12,840 nucleotides of DNA, taken from positions 1-12,840 of the forward strand of contig JBGOUJ010000160.1 in NCBI GenBank assembly GCA_041477005.1, read 5' to 3'. The notes beneath the pieces are model-generated. The model was not told the origin of the DNA. It ran no database searches and was given only the letters and a program-made list of their open reading frames with translations. The stretch's first letter is position 1. Each line of letters starts with the position of its first letter. Position numbers and translations under genes: made by a program. Positions 5,281-12,801 of the stretch are shown piece after piece. Source of the stretch: JBGOUJ01 sp041477005 (GTDB taxonomy: Bacteria > Acidobacteriota > Terriglobia > Bryobacterales > JACQDG01).

Positions 5281-6929
5281 TACGGGAGCACCTCGGTCAG
5301 CAGCCGGGAATCCGGCTCCATCGGATAATCGATTCCCAGCAGTTTGGCCAGCGTCGGCGCTATGTCCTCCGGTCCCGCAGCCGCCTCGTACCGCCCGGCC
5401 TTGATTCCCGTCCCCATCCAGACGATCGGAATGTGACGGTCGTAGTCATACACGGTTCCGTGGCCCGTTCCGCCCGCGTTGTTGGAGACGTAGTAATACT
5501 CTTTCAGCCGGGTCATCAAATGGGGGCTGCGCGGCTCGAAGAAGGAATTCCGGAACAGCCGGATGTAGGGATCGGAGCTCGGCTTTTCGGAAAGCATGTC
5601 GGCGTGCGTGTAGACCGCGGCCACGGCGCCGGTTGACAGCAGCGCCTTGGCTGCCGTCTGTTCCACGTCGCTACGCTTCAAGCCCGCTCGCCGCATTGCT
5701 TCCAGATCGAGAGTCAGATTGAGGCCCTCGGAATCGGCGATCAGGTTGGGCGCATTCGGAAAGCGCTCCTTAAAAGCCTTCTGCACCGTGTCCATCACCG
5801 ACTTCAGACTGACCCGGTGCGCCGGAAGTCCCTGGCGCTGCAACCACTCGACCAATGGCATGACGCCATGGTCGGCCGCCAGGACCACCAGCGTATTCGC
5901 CATCCCGGTCCGGGCGTCGACCGCTTTGAAAAGCTTGTCCATCAAGAGATCGAGGCGCAGATATTGGTCCATCTCCTCCTGGCTGTAGGGCCCGTAGGTG
6001 TGGCCGATCACGTCGCCGGCCGAGAAACCCACGGTCAGCACGTCCGGCGAAGAGTGCGTCCCCAGATCGTGGGCCGTGAGGATCTCCAGGGCCGCCTCAA
6101 GGACCAATTCGTCGGCAAACGGCGTGCGGCGGAGATTCTCGTAATAAGCCGGCTGGGGTGGCTGGCTCCGGTGGGCATGGGGGAAAGTGGTGTCCTTCAG
6201 GTCCCACTCTCCGGGGAAGTTATCCTCGCTCGAATATTTCAGGTAAAGAGATTCGTCCGGGTGGAGCTTGGTCCAGGGGGCTTTGACGTAACCATCGGGC
6301 AGCTTCTTGCTGTTGAATGCCGTCAGCCACGCGGGGGCCTGTTTCATGTAATAAGTGCTGGTGATGAAGCAGCCGCATTCGTTCTCAAACCAGTAGGCCG
6401 CGTCGGCGCGATGCCCGGCCGGCAGGATGGCGGACCGGTCCTTCATCGAAACCCCGACTGCGTGCGAGTCGGGCCACTGCTGCTTGATCTTGTCGGGGAG
6501 GTTGAAGCCGATGAAGTTGGCCGGCGAGGAAGCGTGGCCTTTGCCGCCCACGGTGCGCTGGGCCGGATCGTCCACTACGTTCATCTGCTTCCTCAGCAGC
6601 GGGTCGTACCAGTTATTGGCCACGATCCCGGAGTGAGAGGCGTGCCGCCCGGAAAGGATCACCGAGTGCCCGGGTCCGGTTTCGCAGTTGGAGTGCCGGT
6701 ACATGGCATTCGTGAACACCGCGCCGCGGTCGAGCAGGGTTTTGAAGCCGCCCTTATAAATCGGCGCGAAGCGGGTCAGGTAATCAAACCGCATTTGGTC
6801 GACGGAGATAACCAGGATCAAGCGCGGCAACGGCCGCTCGCCCGGAGCCGGCGCGGCGGTCAGCGATGCCAGCGCCAGCCCGGCAAGGACCAGAGTTGTT
6901 AGGAAGAGTCCGGTTTGGGTTCGGGTCAC
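5280..6929 (-). CDS. PafA-like alkaline phosphatase (type I phosphodiesterase fold)
   Basis: This is a 549-residue periplasmic phosphatase of the alkaline phosphatase superfamily. With the GTG at 6929 as start, an AGGAG sits seven bases upstream and the chain opens with a typical signal peptide (to about TAAPA). Metal and catalytic residues of PafA enzymes are all visible: Asp44 (SVDQMRFD), the nucleophile Thr84 in NCETGPGH, Asn105 (ANNWYD), Lys163 and Arg165 (SMKDRSAILPAG), Asp306 and His310 (GDVIGH), Asp353-His354 (AADHG) and His490 (GTGHGT). The Lys/Arg pair marks a phosphomonoesterase rather than a diesterase, so phosphate release from organic esters is the likely role. A GTG 33 bases upstream lacks a good ribosome site. 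The gene is divergent from tatA, which fits nothing specific. Confidence 0.93.
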   Translation of the reverse strand: MTRTQTGLFLTTLVLAGLALASLTAAPAPGERPLPRLILVISVDQMRFDYLTRFAPIYKGGFKTLLDRGAVFTNAMYRHSNCETGPGHSVILSGRHASHSGIVANNWYDPLLRKQMNVVDDPAQRTVGGKGHASSPANFIGFNLPDKIKQQWPDSHAVGVSMKDRSAILPAGHRADAAYWFENECGCFITSTYYMKQAPAWLTAFNSKKLPDGYVKAPWTKLHPDESLYLKYSSEDNFPGEWDLKDTTFPHAHRSQPPQPAYYENLRRTPFADELVLEAALEILTAHDLGTHSSPDVLTVGFSAGDVIGHTYGPYSQEEMDQYLRLDLLMDKLFKAVDARTGMANTLVVLAADHGVMPLVEWLQRQGLPAHRVSLKSVMDTVQKAFKERFPNAPNLIADSEGLNLTLDLEAMRRAGLKRSDVEQTAAKALLSTGAVAAVYTHADMLSEKPSSDPYIRLFRNSFFEPRSPHLMTRLKEYYYVSNNAGGTGHGTVYDYDRHIPIVWMGTGIKAGRYEAAAGPEDIAPTLAKLLGIDYPMEPDSRLLTEVLP

Positions 6930-6974
6930 CGATAGGCTCCTGCAAAGGGAAGATGGCTGCACCGACGATCAATG

Positions 6975-7004
6975 ATTGTTTCAACCTCCGGGTGCAGTCG
7001 TCAA
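6975..7004 (-). promoter_or_regulatory. Candidate promoter of the phosphatase gene
   Basis: On the minus strand TTGACG (7004-6999) is followed after 18 bases by AACAAT (6980-6975). A second TTGACG lies seven bases upstream (7011-7006). The -10 is weak (4 of 6). It lies back to back with the tatA promoter. No recognisable PHO box is seen. Confidence 0.33.
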
Positions 7005-7065
7005 TCGTCAACAAAGAAACCGCCAGTAGCGGCCTTTCGCCGCCCTTCGGTGGCTTGATCGCCGC

Positions 7066-7094
7066 TTGACTCCCACCCCGGCACCACCTACAAT
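7066..7094 (+). promoter_or_regulatory. Promoter of tatA
   Basis: TTGACT at 7066-7071 and TACAAT at 7089-7094 are separated by exactly 17 bases, a close match to a housekeeping sigma factor promoter. Transcription would begin near 7101, leaving a leader of about ten bases that holds the GGAGG ribosome site. Confidence 0.62.
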
Positions 7095-7110
7095 GGAGCC
7101 TGGAGGCCAT

Positions 7111-7287
7111 ATGCCACAGATCGGCATGCAGGAACTACTGGTCATCCTGGTAATCGCTGTTCTTTTGTTCGGCGGCCGTAAGATCCCGGAGATCGGCAAG
7201 GGGCTGGGCGAGGGGATCCGGCAGTTCAAGAACGCACTGAAGGGCGAAGAGCCGGGTAAAGTCGAGGAAAAGAAACCGCAGGCGTAG
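7111..7287 (+). CDS. tatA: Twin-arginine translocase subunit TatA/TatE
   Basis: This is a 58-residue protein with one N-terminal membrane helix (about 7-20, MQELLVILVIAVLLF), the invariant Phe-Gly hinge at 20-21, and the amphipathic helix RKIPEIGKGLGEGIRQFKNAL (23-43). A short Lys/Glu-rich tail follows. TatA forms the pore-like assembly through which TatBC pass folded Tat substrates across the inner membrane. The ATG at 7111 is chosen because GGAGG lies four bases upstream and family members start just before the helix; open codons further upstream are not conserved-looking. tatB and tatC are absent nearby, so the gene is transcribed alone, as its own promoter and downstream terminator indicate. 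The lack of a TatB-type Glu-Pro hinge favours TatA/E. Confidence 0.94.
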   Translation: MPQIGMQELLVILVIAVLLFGGRKIPEIGKGLGEGIRQFKNALKGEEPGKVEEKKPQA

Positions 7288-7360
7288 GCTTCTGCGGCGC
7301 CCCCGCACGCTGGCGCGCGCCGGTTCGATTTTGACAGGTTCCCAGCAGTTCAAAACAAAA

Positions 7361-7404
7361 CCCCGTGTCTTCCCGGTAGCAGGGAAGCACGGGGTTCGCT
7401 TTTT
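7361..7404. terminator. Bidirectional intrinsic terminator between tatA and hup
   Basis: CCCCGTG-TC-TTCCC pairs with GGGAA-G-CACGGGG around a seven-base loop (7361-7394). It is followed on the plus strand by TTCGCTTTTT and on the minus strand by TTTTGTTTTG. The stem is strong and both sides are T-rich, so it can end both convergent transcripts. On the plus side the T run starts a few bases late. Confidence 0.86.
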
Positions 7405-7423
7405 CTGGCCTTTCCTCCGGTCG

Positions 7424-7726
7424 CTACTTCTTCTTCGGAGGCACGATGGAGTCTTTCGCCGCCTTGGCGACGCGGAACTTCACCACTTTCTTGGCGGGGA
7501 TTTTGATTGCCTCACCGGTGGCGGGGTTGCGTCCCATGCGCGCCTTGCGGTCCACCCGAACCAGTCTTCCGACGCCCGGCAAAACGAACACGCCGGACTT
7601 CTTGGTCTCCCGGATTGCCGTGGCCGTTAACTCGTCCAGGAACTTGCGGGCCGTTTTGTTGTTGGTTTCGCAAGCTTCAGCGAGCGCGCGTACCAATTGC
7701 GTTTGTGTCATTCTTCCTGCTGCCAT
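7424..7726 (-). CDS. hup: HU-family DNA-binding protein
   Basis: This is a 100-residue member of the HU/IHF family. MTQTQLVRALAEACETNNKTARKFLDEL (6-33) forms the dimerising helices, GVFVLPGVGRLVRVDRKAR (45-63) the beta saddle, and GRNPATGEAIKIPAKK (65-80) the arm, with the intercalating proline at residue 68. VVKFRVAKAAKDSI (81-94) is the last strand and helix. The Lys-rich end PPKKK is a slight extension. The start ATG at 7726 is preceded by a perfect AAGGAGG; a second Met five codons in is possible. HU bends DNA and organises the nucleoid, and is also a cofactor in site-specific recombination. It is a single gene with its own promoter, ending at the terminator shared with tatA. Confidence 0.95.
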   Translation of the reverse strand: MAAGRMTQTQLVRALAEACETNNKTARKFLDELTATAIRETKKSGVFVLPGVGRLVRVDRKARMGRNPATGEAIKIPAKKVVKFRVAKAAKDSIVPPKKK

Positions 7727-7804
7727 ATTCCTCCTTGTGCTGTCCTGCACTACGCCTTGAAGAGCCGTTTCAAGCGTTCTCAACGACACCAAGATCGCTA
7801 AAAC

Positions 7805-7833
7805 ATAGTAAGGAACCAGGAGCGGAATGTAAA
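7805..7833 (-). promoter_or_regulatory. Promoter of the HU gene
   Basis: On the minus strand TTTACA (7833-7828), a 17-base spacer and TACTAT (7810-7805) lie in an AT-rich patch that stands out from the surrounding GC-rich DNA. The predicted leader to the ATG at 7726 is about 70 bases. Confidence 0.5.
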
Positions 7834-7928
7834 GAAAAAAATTGCGAAAGGCCCGATTTTCGGCCTCCGGGCCACATTCGGCGGCCCCAACAGGGCCGCC
7901 GGCCCTATAATAAGTGGGAACGGGATTC

Positions 7929-9275
7929 ATGGCGCCCATCCACGTCATCGGCGGCGGGCTGGCGGGGTCGGAGGCGGCTTGGCAGATCGCCCGCTCCGGC
8001 CACCAGGTGGTCCTGCGGGAAATGCGGCCCCTCACCCCGACGCCGGCGCACCGCTCCGCCCGGCTCGCGGAGTTGGTGTGCAGCAACTCGCTCAAGAGCG
8101 ACCAGCCGGGGACGGCGCCCTGGCTGCTGAAAGAGGAGCTGCGCCGGCTGGGGTCTCTGCTGATCGCGGCGGCGGCGCCGGCGCGCGTCCCCGGCGGCCA
8201 TGCCCTCACAGTGGATCGAGAAATCTTCGCCTCCGAAGTGACCCGAGCCGTCGAAGCGGAGCCGGCCATCGAGGTTCGGCGGGAAGAAGTGAGGGAGATT
8301 CCCGGCGACCGCATTGTCATCATCGCCACCGGGCCGCTTACCAGTGACGCCTTGGCCGCGGCGATCGTCCGGCTCACCGGCAGCGAGCGCCTCTTCTTTT
8401 ACGACAGCATCAGCCCGATCGTAGAGGCCGATAGCATCGACTGCTCCATCGTCTACCGCGCTTCGCGATACGGCAAATCCCTCGACGGCACCGCCGACTA
8501 CCTGAACTGCCCGTTCACTCGCGAGCAGTACGGGCGCTTCTACGAGGCGCTGCTGGCCGCGCAGCCCGTCGATTCCCATGGGATCGACGAGACCCCGTTC
8601 TTCGAGGCTTGCCTGCCCATCGAAGAGCTGGCCCGCCGCGGCCGCGATACGCTTCGCTTCGGCCCCATGAAGCCGGTGGGACTGGTCGATCCGCGTACCG
8701 GACGGATCCCTTATGCGGTCGTGCAGCTCCGGCAGGAGAACCTGCGGGCCGACAGCTTCAACCTGGTGGGTTTCCAGAATCACCTGAAATATGGCGAGCA
8801 GAAACGGGTCTTGCGGCTGATCCCCGGCCTCGAGAACGCCGAATTCACCCGCTTCGGTCAGATCCACCGCAACACGTACATCAACGCCCCCGCCCTGCTC
8901 GAGCCGGCGCTGAGCCTGCGCTCGCACCCACACATTTTCTTTGCCGGACAGATATCGGGCGTGGAGGGCTACGTGGAGTCTATAGCCACCGGTCTGATGG
9001 CTGGCCGCAACGCGGTTCGCCTGGCCGAAGGGCGAGCGCCTATCGCGCCGCCGCGGGAAACGGCCCTCGGCTCGCTCGCCCATTACATTTCGGCGGCCGA
9101 TCCCCGCCACTACCAGCCCGCCAACATCACCTTCGACCTGCTGCCCGGCTTACCGGAGAGCGACCGCCAGCGGCTGGCCCACGATAAAGCCGCCCGGCGC
9201 GAGTTGCAATGCCGGCGAGCGCTCGAGGCTCTGGAGAGATATTGTGCCGAATGCGAAGCCGTCTGCGCCGGCTGA
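7929..9275 (+). CDS. trmFO: TrmFO, folate-dependent tRNA (uracil-54 C5)-methyltransferase
   Basis: This is a 448-residue flavoprotein that makes m5U54 (ribothymidine) in tRNA using methylenetetrahydrofolate and FADH2. The N-terminal dinucleotide-binding motif is IHVIGGGLAGSEAAW (4-18). The signature LVCSNSLKSD (49-58) carries Cys51, and FFEACLPIEELA (224-235) carries Cys228; these correspond to the two catalytic cysteines known in the family. RFGPMKPVGLVDPRTG (243-258) and the FAD-contacting FAGQISGVEGYVESIATG (338-355) are also intact. Length is normal. The ATG at 7929 is used because it starts directly before the Rossmann strand; a GTG at 7914 is possible, and neither has a strong ribosome site. 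It overlaps xerC by 32 bases, so the two are co-transcribed. Confidence 0.97.
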   Translation: MAPIHVIGGGLAGSEAAWQIARSGHQVVLREMRPLTPTPAHRSARLAELVCSNSLKSDQPGTAPWLLKEELRRLGSLLIAAAAPARVPGGHALTVDREIFASEVTRAVEAEPAIEVRREEVREIPGDRIVIIATGPLTSDALAAAIVRLTGSERLFFYDSISPIVEADSIDCSIVYRASRYGKSLDGTADYLNCPFTREQYGRFYEALLAAQPVDSHGIDETPFFEACLPIEELARRGRDTLRFGPMKPVGLVDPRTGRIPYAVVQLRQENLRADSFNLVGFQNHLKYGEQKRVLRLIPGLENAEFTRFGQIHRNTYINAPALLEPALSLRSHPHIFFAGQISGVEGYVESIATGLMAGRNAVRLAEGRAPIAPPRETALGSLAHYISAADPRHYQPANITFDLLPGLPESDRQRLAHDKAARRELQCRRALEALERYCAECEAVCAG

Positions 9276-10146
9276 GCTGGAACGCCAAATCGAAGCCTAC
9301 CTCCACTCCTTGGCTCTGGCCAACGCTTCGCCGCACACCATCCGGAACTACGCTTCGGACTTAAAGCAGTTTTTGGATTATCTTTCTCCGCCCGGTGAGA
9401 GTCCTCCGGCGCCGGCGGCTATCGATCGTCTCCACCTTCGGGAATTTCTGGGGTTCCTTTACAGCCGCGGGAACAAGAGCCGCTCCGTGGCTCGAAAGCT
9501 GGCATCGCTGCGAGCGTTCTTTCGCTTTCTGGCGCGCGAAGGCGTGATCGCGGCGAATCCGGCCAAGCTGGTCTCGACGCCGAAGACGCCCCACACCCTG
9601 CCGTCGGTTCCCACACCCGAGCAGGCGAACGGCCTGGTGGACGCGGCCGGCCGGGAAGGGCCCGCCCGCGACCGGGTCATCTTCGAGCTGTTGTATAGCT
9701 GCGGCCTACGGGTGGCAGAGCTGGTCGGGCTGAACCTGGAGGACATTGACGGGGGCGAGCGATGGCTGCGCGTTCGCGGCAAGGGACGCAAGGAACGCCA
9801 GGTGCCTTTCGGCGCCAAAGCCGCCGAATCGCTGGAGCGCTACCTCGAGGCCCGCGCCGGCTTCGACTCCCCCGCCCTGCTTCTGAACAGCCGCGGCGGC
9901 CGCCTCACCGCCCGCAGCGTCGAGCGAATCGTGAAGCGCTACGCCGTGCTCTTCTCCGGCGACCCGTCACTCCACCCGCATTCCTTCCGCCACGCCTACG
10001 CTACTCACCTACTCAGCGACGGCGCCGACCTCCGCGCCATCCAGGAGCTGCTGGGCCACGCCAGCCTCTCCACTACACAGAAGTACACCCAGCTCTCCCT
10101 GCAGGATTTGATGGCGATCTACGACCGGGCCCACCCGCGCGCCTGA
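9244..10146 (+). CDS. xerC: Tyrosine recombinase XerC (chromosome dimer resolution)
   Basis: This is a 300-residue tyrosine recombinase. The N-terminal SAM-like core-binding domain spans about 10-100 (IRNYASDLKQFLDYL, SVARKLASLRAFFRFL), and the catalytic domain about 120-300. Active-site residues are Arg156 (YSCGLRVAELVGL), Lys180 (VRGKGRKER), His246 and Arg249 (HPHSFRHAYATHLL), His272 (LLGHASLSTTQKY) and the nucleophile Tyr281. The C-terminal LSLQDLMAIYDRAHPRA is typical of Xer proteins. The start GTG (9244) lies within trmFO and has GGAGAG five bases upstream. TrmFO-Xer adjacency is a known arrangement in several phyla. It lacks the extra helix segment that marks integron integrases, so it should not be taken as the integrase of the cassettes near 700-3060. 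Confidence 0.95.
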   Translation: MPNAKPSAPAELERQIEAYLHSLALANASPHTIRNYASDLKQFLDYLSPPGESPPAPAAIDRLHLREFLGFLYSRGNKSRSVARKLASLRAFFRFLAREGVIAANPAKLVSTPKTPHTLPSVPTPEQANGLVDAAGREGPARDRVIFELLYSCGLRVAELVGLNLEDIDGGERWLRVRGKGRKERQVPFGAKAAESLERYLEARAGFDSPALLLNSRGGRLTARSVERIVKRYAVLFSGDPSLHPHSFRHAYATHLLSDGADLRAIQELLGHASLSTTQKYTQLSLQDLMAIYDRAHPRA

Positions 10147-10301
10147 GCGCTCAATCAGCCTCGACGCGCAGGCCGGCCCCACTGAGCGTCCCGCTCCCCG
10201 GTCGCGGCGCCATTTCCTCGCGGACATCCCGCCGGCGTGACCGTCTCGCGAGCTTGGCCATTCTGCGTTTTAGGTTCGGCTCCGCCTCCGCCGCAACTCC
10301 A

Positions 10302-11435
10302 CTACCGCAACTCCGGGAGTGTCCGCGCCAAGATCCCGGCAATCCGGTCGCAGGCGTGGCCGTCGCCGTAGGGGTTGTGGCGGCGGGACATGCGGCGGTA
10401 GTGGTCGGCGTTGTCCAGCAGCTCAGCGGTCTCGTGCAGGATTCGATCCACGTCGGTTCCGACCAGCCGAACTGTGCCGGCCCGAACGGCTTCGGGACGC
10501 TCCGTTTTTTCCCGCATCACCAGCACCGGCTTGCCGAGCGACGGAGCCTCTTCCTGCACCCCGCCGGAGTCGCTCAGGATCAGCCGGGCCCGGGTCATCA
10601 AGTCTACGAACGGCACATAGTCGAGCGGGTCGAGCAGATGGATGTTGGCCCGGCCGGAGAGGAGCCGGCGTACCGGCTCCTGCACGTTCGGATTCTGGTG
10701 CACGGGGTAAACGATCTCGACATCCGGCCTTTCCGCCAGCGCCGCCAGCGCCCGGCAGATCCGCTCGAACCCCTCGCCGAAGCTCTCGCGGCGGTGGGCG
10801 GTGACCAGGATCATCTTGCGGCGCGGATCGAGAAACGGCCAGTCGGTCCGCGGGAGCCGGCCGGCCTCGAGACCCTCCCGAATGAACAGCACGGCGTCAA
10901 TCACGGTGTTGCCGGTGACGAAGATCGATTCGGGCGGCACGCCCTCGGCCCGCAGGTGGGAGGCCGCCTCTTCGGTTGCCGCAAAGTGCAGGTCGCTCAG
11001 GCGGGTGGTCAGCAGGCGGTTGATCTCTTCCGGATATGGCTGATATTTATCGCCCGTGCGAAGCCCCGCCTCCACGTGAGCCACGCGGGTGCGAGCGTAG
11101 AAACCCGCCAGGGCGGCGCAGAACGTGGTGGTGGTATCGCCCTGCACGACGACCACGTCCGGGCGCTCCCGCTCGATCATCGGCCCGAGCGCGGCGATGG
11201 CCCGCGAGGCCAACTGGGACAGCGTCTGGTCCGGCAGCATGAGATTCAGATCGTGCTGCGGCTCCACGCGAAACGCCGCGAGGACCTGATCGAGCATCGA
11301 GCGGTGCTGGGCCGTGACGCAGACCCGCACCTGGAACGATTCCGGCTCCCGCTCGAGCCGTTTCACCAGCGGGCAGAGCTTGATGGCCTCCGGCCGGGTC
11401 CCGAAGACGACCAGCACTCGGAGGGGGAGGCTCAA
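10302..11435 (-). CDS. wecB: Non-hydrolysing UDP-N-acetylglucosamine 2-epimerase
   Basis: This is a 377-residue protein that interconverts UDP-GlcNAc and UDP-ManNAc for surface polysaccharides. The N-terminal VLVVFGTRPEAIKLCPLV (8-25) is the family signature. The catalytic acids are Asp100 (VQGDTTTT), Glu122 (HVEAGLRTGD) and Glu136 (YQPYPEEINR), with His214 in VTAHRRES. The UDP-binding part has SDSGGVQEEAPSLGKPVLVMR (288-308) and ERPEAV (312-317). All residues used by the E. coli enzyme are in place. The start is TTG at 11435, with GAGG ten bases upstream; the only other in-frame choice nearby, a GTG at codon 7, would cut into the first strand. It begins 12 bases after the SirB1-like gene, so it is the second gene of a probable two-gene transcript. 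No other polysaccharide gene is in the window. Confidence 0.95.
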   Translation of the reverse strand: MSLPLRVLVVFGTRPEAIKLCPLVKRLEREPESFQVRVCVTAQHRSMLDQVLAAFRVEPQHDLNLMLPDQTLSQLASRAIAALGPMIERERPDVVVVQGDTTTTFCAALAGFYARTRVAHVEAGLRTGDKYQPYPEEINRLLTTRLSDLHFAATEEAASHLRAEGVPPESIFVTGNTVIDAVLFIREGLEAGRLPRTDWPFLDPRRKMILVTAHRRESFGEGFERICRALAALAERPDVEIVYPVHQNPNVQEPVRRLLSGRANIHLLDPLDYVPFVDLMTRARLILSDSGGVQEEAPSLGKPVLVMREKTERPEAVRAGTVRLVGTDVDRILHETAELLDNADHYRRMSRRHNPYGDGHACDRIAGILARTLPELR

Positions 11436-11447
11436 TTTACGGGATCC

Positions 11448-12320
11448 TCAGTTCAGCATGGCGGAGACCCGCTGCAGATCGTGAAGAGTTTCCTTCACGG
11501 CTTCGGAGTCCGTGGCGCCGGGGTTGAGGAAAAGGTAGGTCTCCAGGTCCTGGCGGGCCTGCTTGTAGTTTTGGAGCCGGTAATGGATCACGCCGCGCTG
11601 CTTGAGGTCCTCACCGGAGGCCGGGCTGATGGCCAGGATCATTTCGACCACGGCCAGTGCCTTGCGCAATTGGGCGTTCTGCAGATAAATGCCGCGCAAG
11701 TTGTTCAGCATGCGCAGCACGATGTATTTCTTGCTGACTCCGGCCAGGAACTCCTCCTGGAACGGGATCCGGCCCTGGTACATCTGCGTCACCATCTCAC
11801 GGCACTCCGCGGAGGTGACCGTTCGGCCGCCGTTGAACGGATCCAGAAAAAGGACGTTGCCCGGATCCTGATACTTCACCAGAAAATGGCCCGGCAGGCC
11901 CACGCCCTTGAGCGGCAGCCCCAGCCGGCGCCCAATCTCCATGTACACCACCGAAAGGGTGATCGGGATGCCGGTGCGGCTATCGAGCACGCGGTTGAGA
12001 AAGCTGTTCTTGGGGTCGTAGTAGTCCTGCTCATTGCCCCGGAAGCCGCAAACCTCTGCAAGGAAAGCGCGTAGACCGCCGAGCCGGCCGGCGGCGTCCG
12101 GTCCCGGGGAAAGGTAGGGGGCCGCCTGGGCAGCCAGCACATCCAGCCGCCCCACCTCGGCCTGGACGTCCATCTCGGGGTATTCGGCTCGCGCCAGCAG
12201 CAGGGCCGCCCGGCCGAGGTCGATGCTCTCCTCCGGCTGATCGAACAGACGCGCTAAGTCGTTTCCGTCTGCCACGCCGGTATCCAGTTTAGCAGGTTGC
12301 GCCGCTACGGGTTGGGGCAT
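11448..12320 (-). CDS. SirB1-family transglutaminase-like protein with TPR-like tail
   Basis: This is a 290-residue protein. The central SirB1 / transglutaminase-like domain includes YYDPKNSFLNRVLDSRTG (about 100-117), then IPITLSVVYMEIGRRLGLPL (118-137) and GLPGHFLVKYQ (141-151). Next comes LFLDPFNGGRTVT (157-169). The tail from about 200 (LRMLNNLRGIYLQ, KALAVVEMILAISP, EDLKQRGVIHYRLQNYKQA) has TPR-like helices. Proteins of this build are widespread and lack an agreed biochemical activity. ATG at 12320 is preferred over the GTG at 12332 because GGAGG lies five bases upstream of it. It leads the gene pair with wecB, 12 bases apart. Confidence 0.9.
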   Translation of the reverse strand: MPQPVAAQPAKLDTGVADGNDLARLFDQPEESIDLGRAALLLARAEYPEMDVQAEVGRLDVLAAQAAPYLSPGPDAAGRLGGLRAFLAEVCGFRGNEQDYYDPKNSFLNRVLDSRTGIPITLSVVYMEIGRRLGLPLKGVGLPGHFLVKYQDPGNVLFLDPFNGGRTVTSAECREMVTQMYQGRIPFQEEFLAGVSKKYIVLRMLNNLRGIYLQNAQLRKALAVVEMILAISPASGEDLKQRGVIHYRLQNYKQARQDLETYLFLNPGATDSEAVKETLHDLQRVSAMLN

Positions 12321-12445
12321 AGGAGCCTCCACCCCACGCAGTCGGTCCCAAGGGGGCCCCTTTCCACGGTTCCCCTGCTAACGCTCCCGCTTGTTTGGCC
12401 AGTTTGGGCCTGGATTTGCAAAGTAATGGGGATCTCACTTTACAC

Positions 12446-12474
12446 TTGACTTTCCCGTCCTGGTACGGTAAGTT
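12446..12474 (+). promoter_or_regulatory. Weak candidate promoter for the small His-rich ORF
   Basis: TTGACT (12446-12451), a 17-base spacer and TAAGTT (12469-12474) lie upstream of the ORF at 12562. The -10 keeps only the three most conserved positions of TATAAT. The patch is more AT-rich than its surroundings. Confidence 0.32.
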
Positions 12475-12561
12475 CAAATTCACTGCTCCGAGTTTCTCCC
12501 GCGACCGGAGCGGGTGGTGTCGGTTTGGGCCAATTCAATTCTGTGGGATGAGGCTGGAAAC

Positions 12562-12801
12562 ATGACATTTCTTTCGTTGTTTCTGGATTTAATGTGGATG
12601 TTCGGCGGAGGCCTGACTTTCACCTCGGTAAACACTACGGGGGTAGGGGTCCAGCAAGGCGCGCCTGCGCACACGACCCATGGTCACTTGCCGGGAACGC
12701 CTGATGGCCACAACGGTGACAGCCATCTCCATCATGGGCAGCACGGCCACGATGTGGGGCCGAGCGGCGGAGAGCACCTTCCGGCTGGTCATGTAGGCTA
12801 A
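12562..12801 (+). CDS. Possible small His-rich protein with hydrophobic N-terminus
   Basis: This is a 79-residue ORF that I do not recognise. Its ATG has GAGG eight bases upstream. Residues 2-18 (TFLSLFLDLMWMFGGGL) are hydrophobic and could be a short membrane anchor or poor signal peptide. The second half is rich in Gly, Pro and His: eleven histidines occur from about residue 36 to the end, in spacings such as HTTHGH, HLHHGQHGH and EHLPAGH, which could bind metal ions. A longer start 48 bases upstream (12514) is possible. Codon use is not clearly coding, and the opposite strand is also open, so this may be spurious. Confidence 0.4.
   Translation: MTFLSLFLDLMWMFGGGLTFTSVNTTGVGVQQGAPAHTTHGHLPGTPDGHNGDSHLHHGQHGHDVGPSGGEHLPAGHVG

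Noticed and set aside
6930..6962. Longer N-terminus for the phosphatase starting at GTG 6962
   Set aside because: The GTG at 6929 has AGGAG seven bases upstream and gives a compact signal peptide, whereas the upstream GTG has no comparable ribosome site.
7727..8377. In-frame extension of the HU gene upstream on the minus strand
   Set aside because: It is antisense to trmFO and crosses the HU promoter region. The perfect AAGGAGG and the family's usual length fix the HU start at 7726.
9244..10146. Tyrosine recombinase considered as the integrase of the cassette array
   Set aside because: The sequence reads as a housekeeping XerC next to trmFO. It lacks the additional segment found in integron integrases, and it is more than 6 kb from the cassettes.
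10147..10301. Short minus-strand frame and a CCGCAACTCC direct repeat between xerC and wecB
   Set aside because: The frame has no recognisable domain and no ribosome site, and the 10-base repeat is too short to mean more than local duplication.
9762..12074. Very long plus-strand open frame (770 codons)
   Set aside because: It runs antisense to wecB and the SirB1-like gene and out of frame over xerC, and its translation has no domain pattern. Long antisense frames are expected at this GC content.
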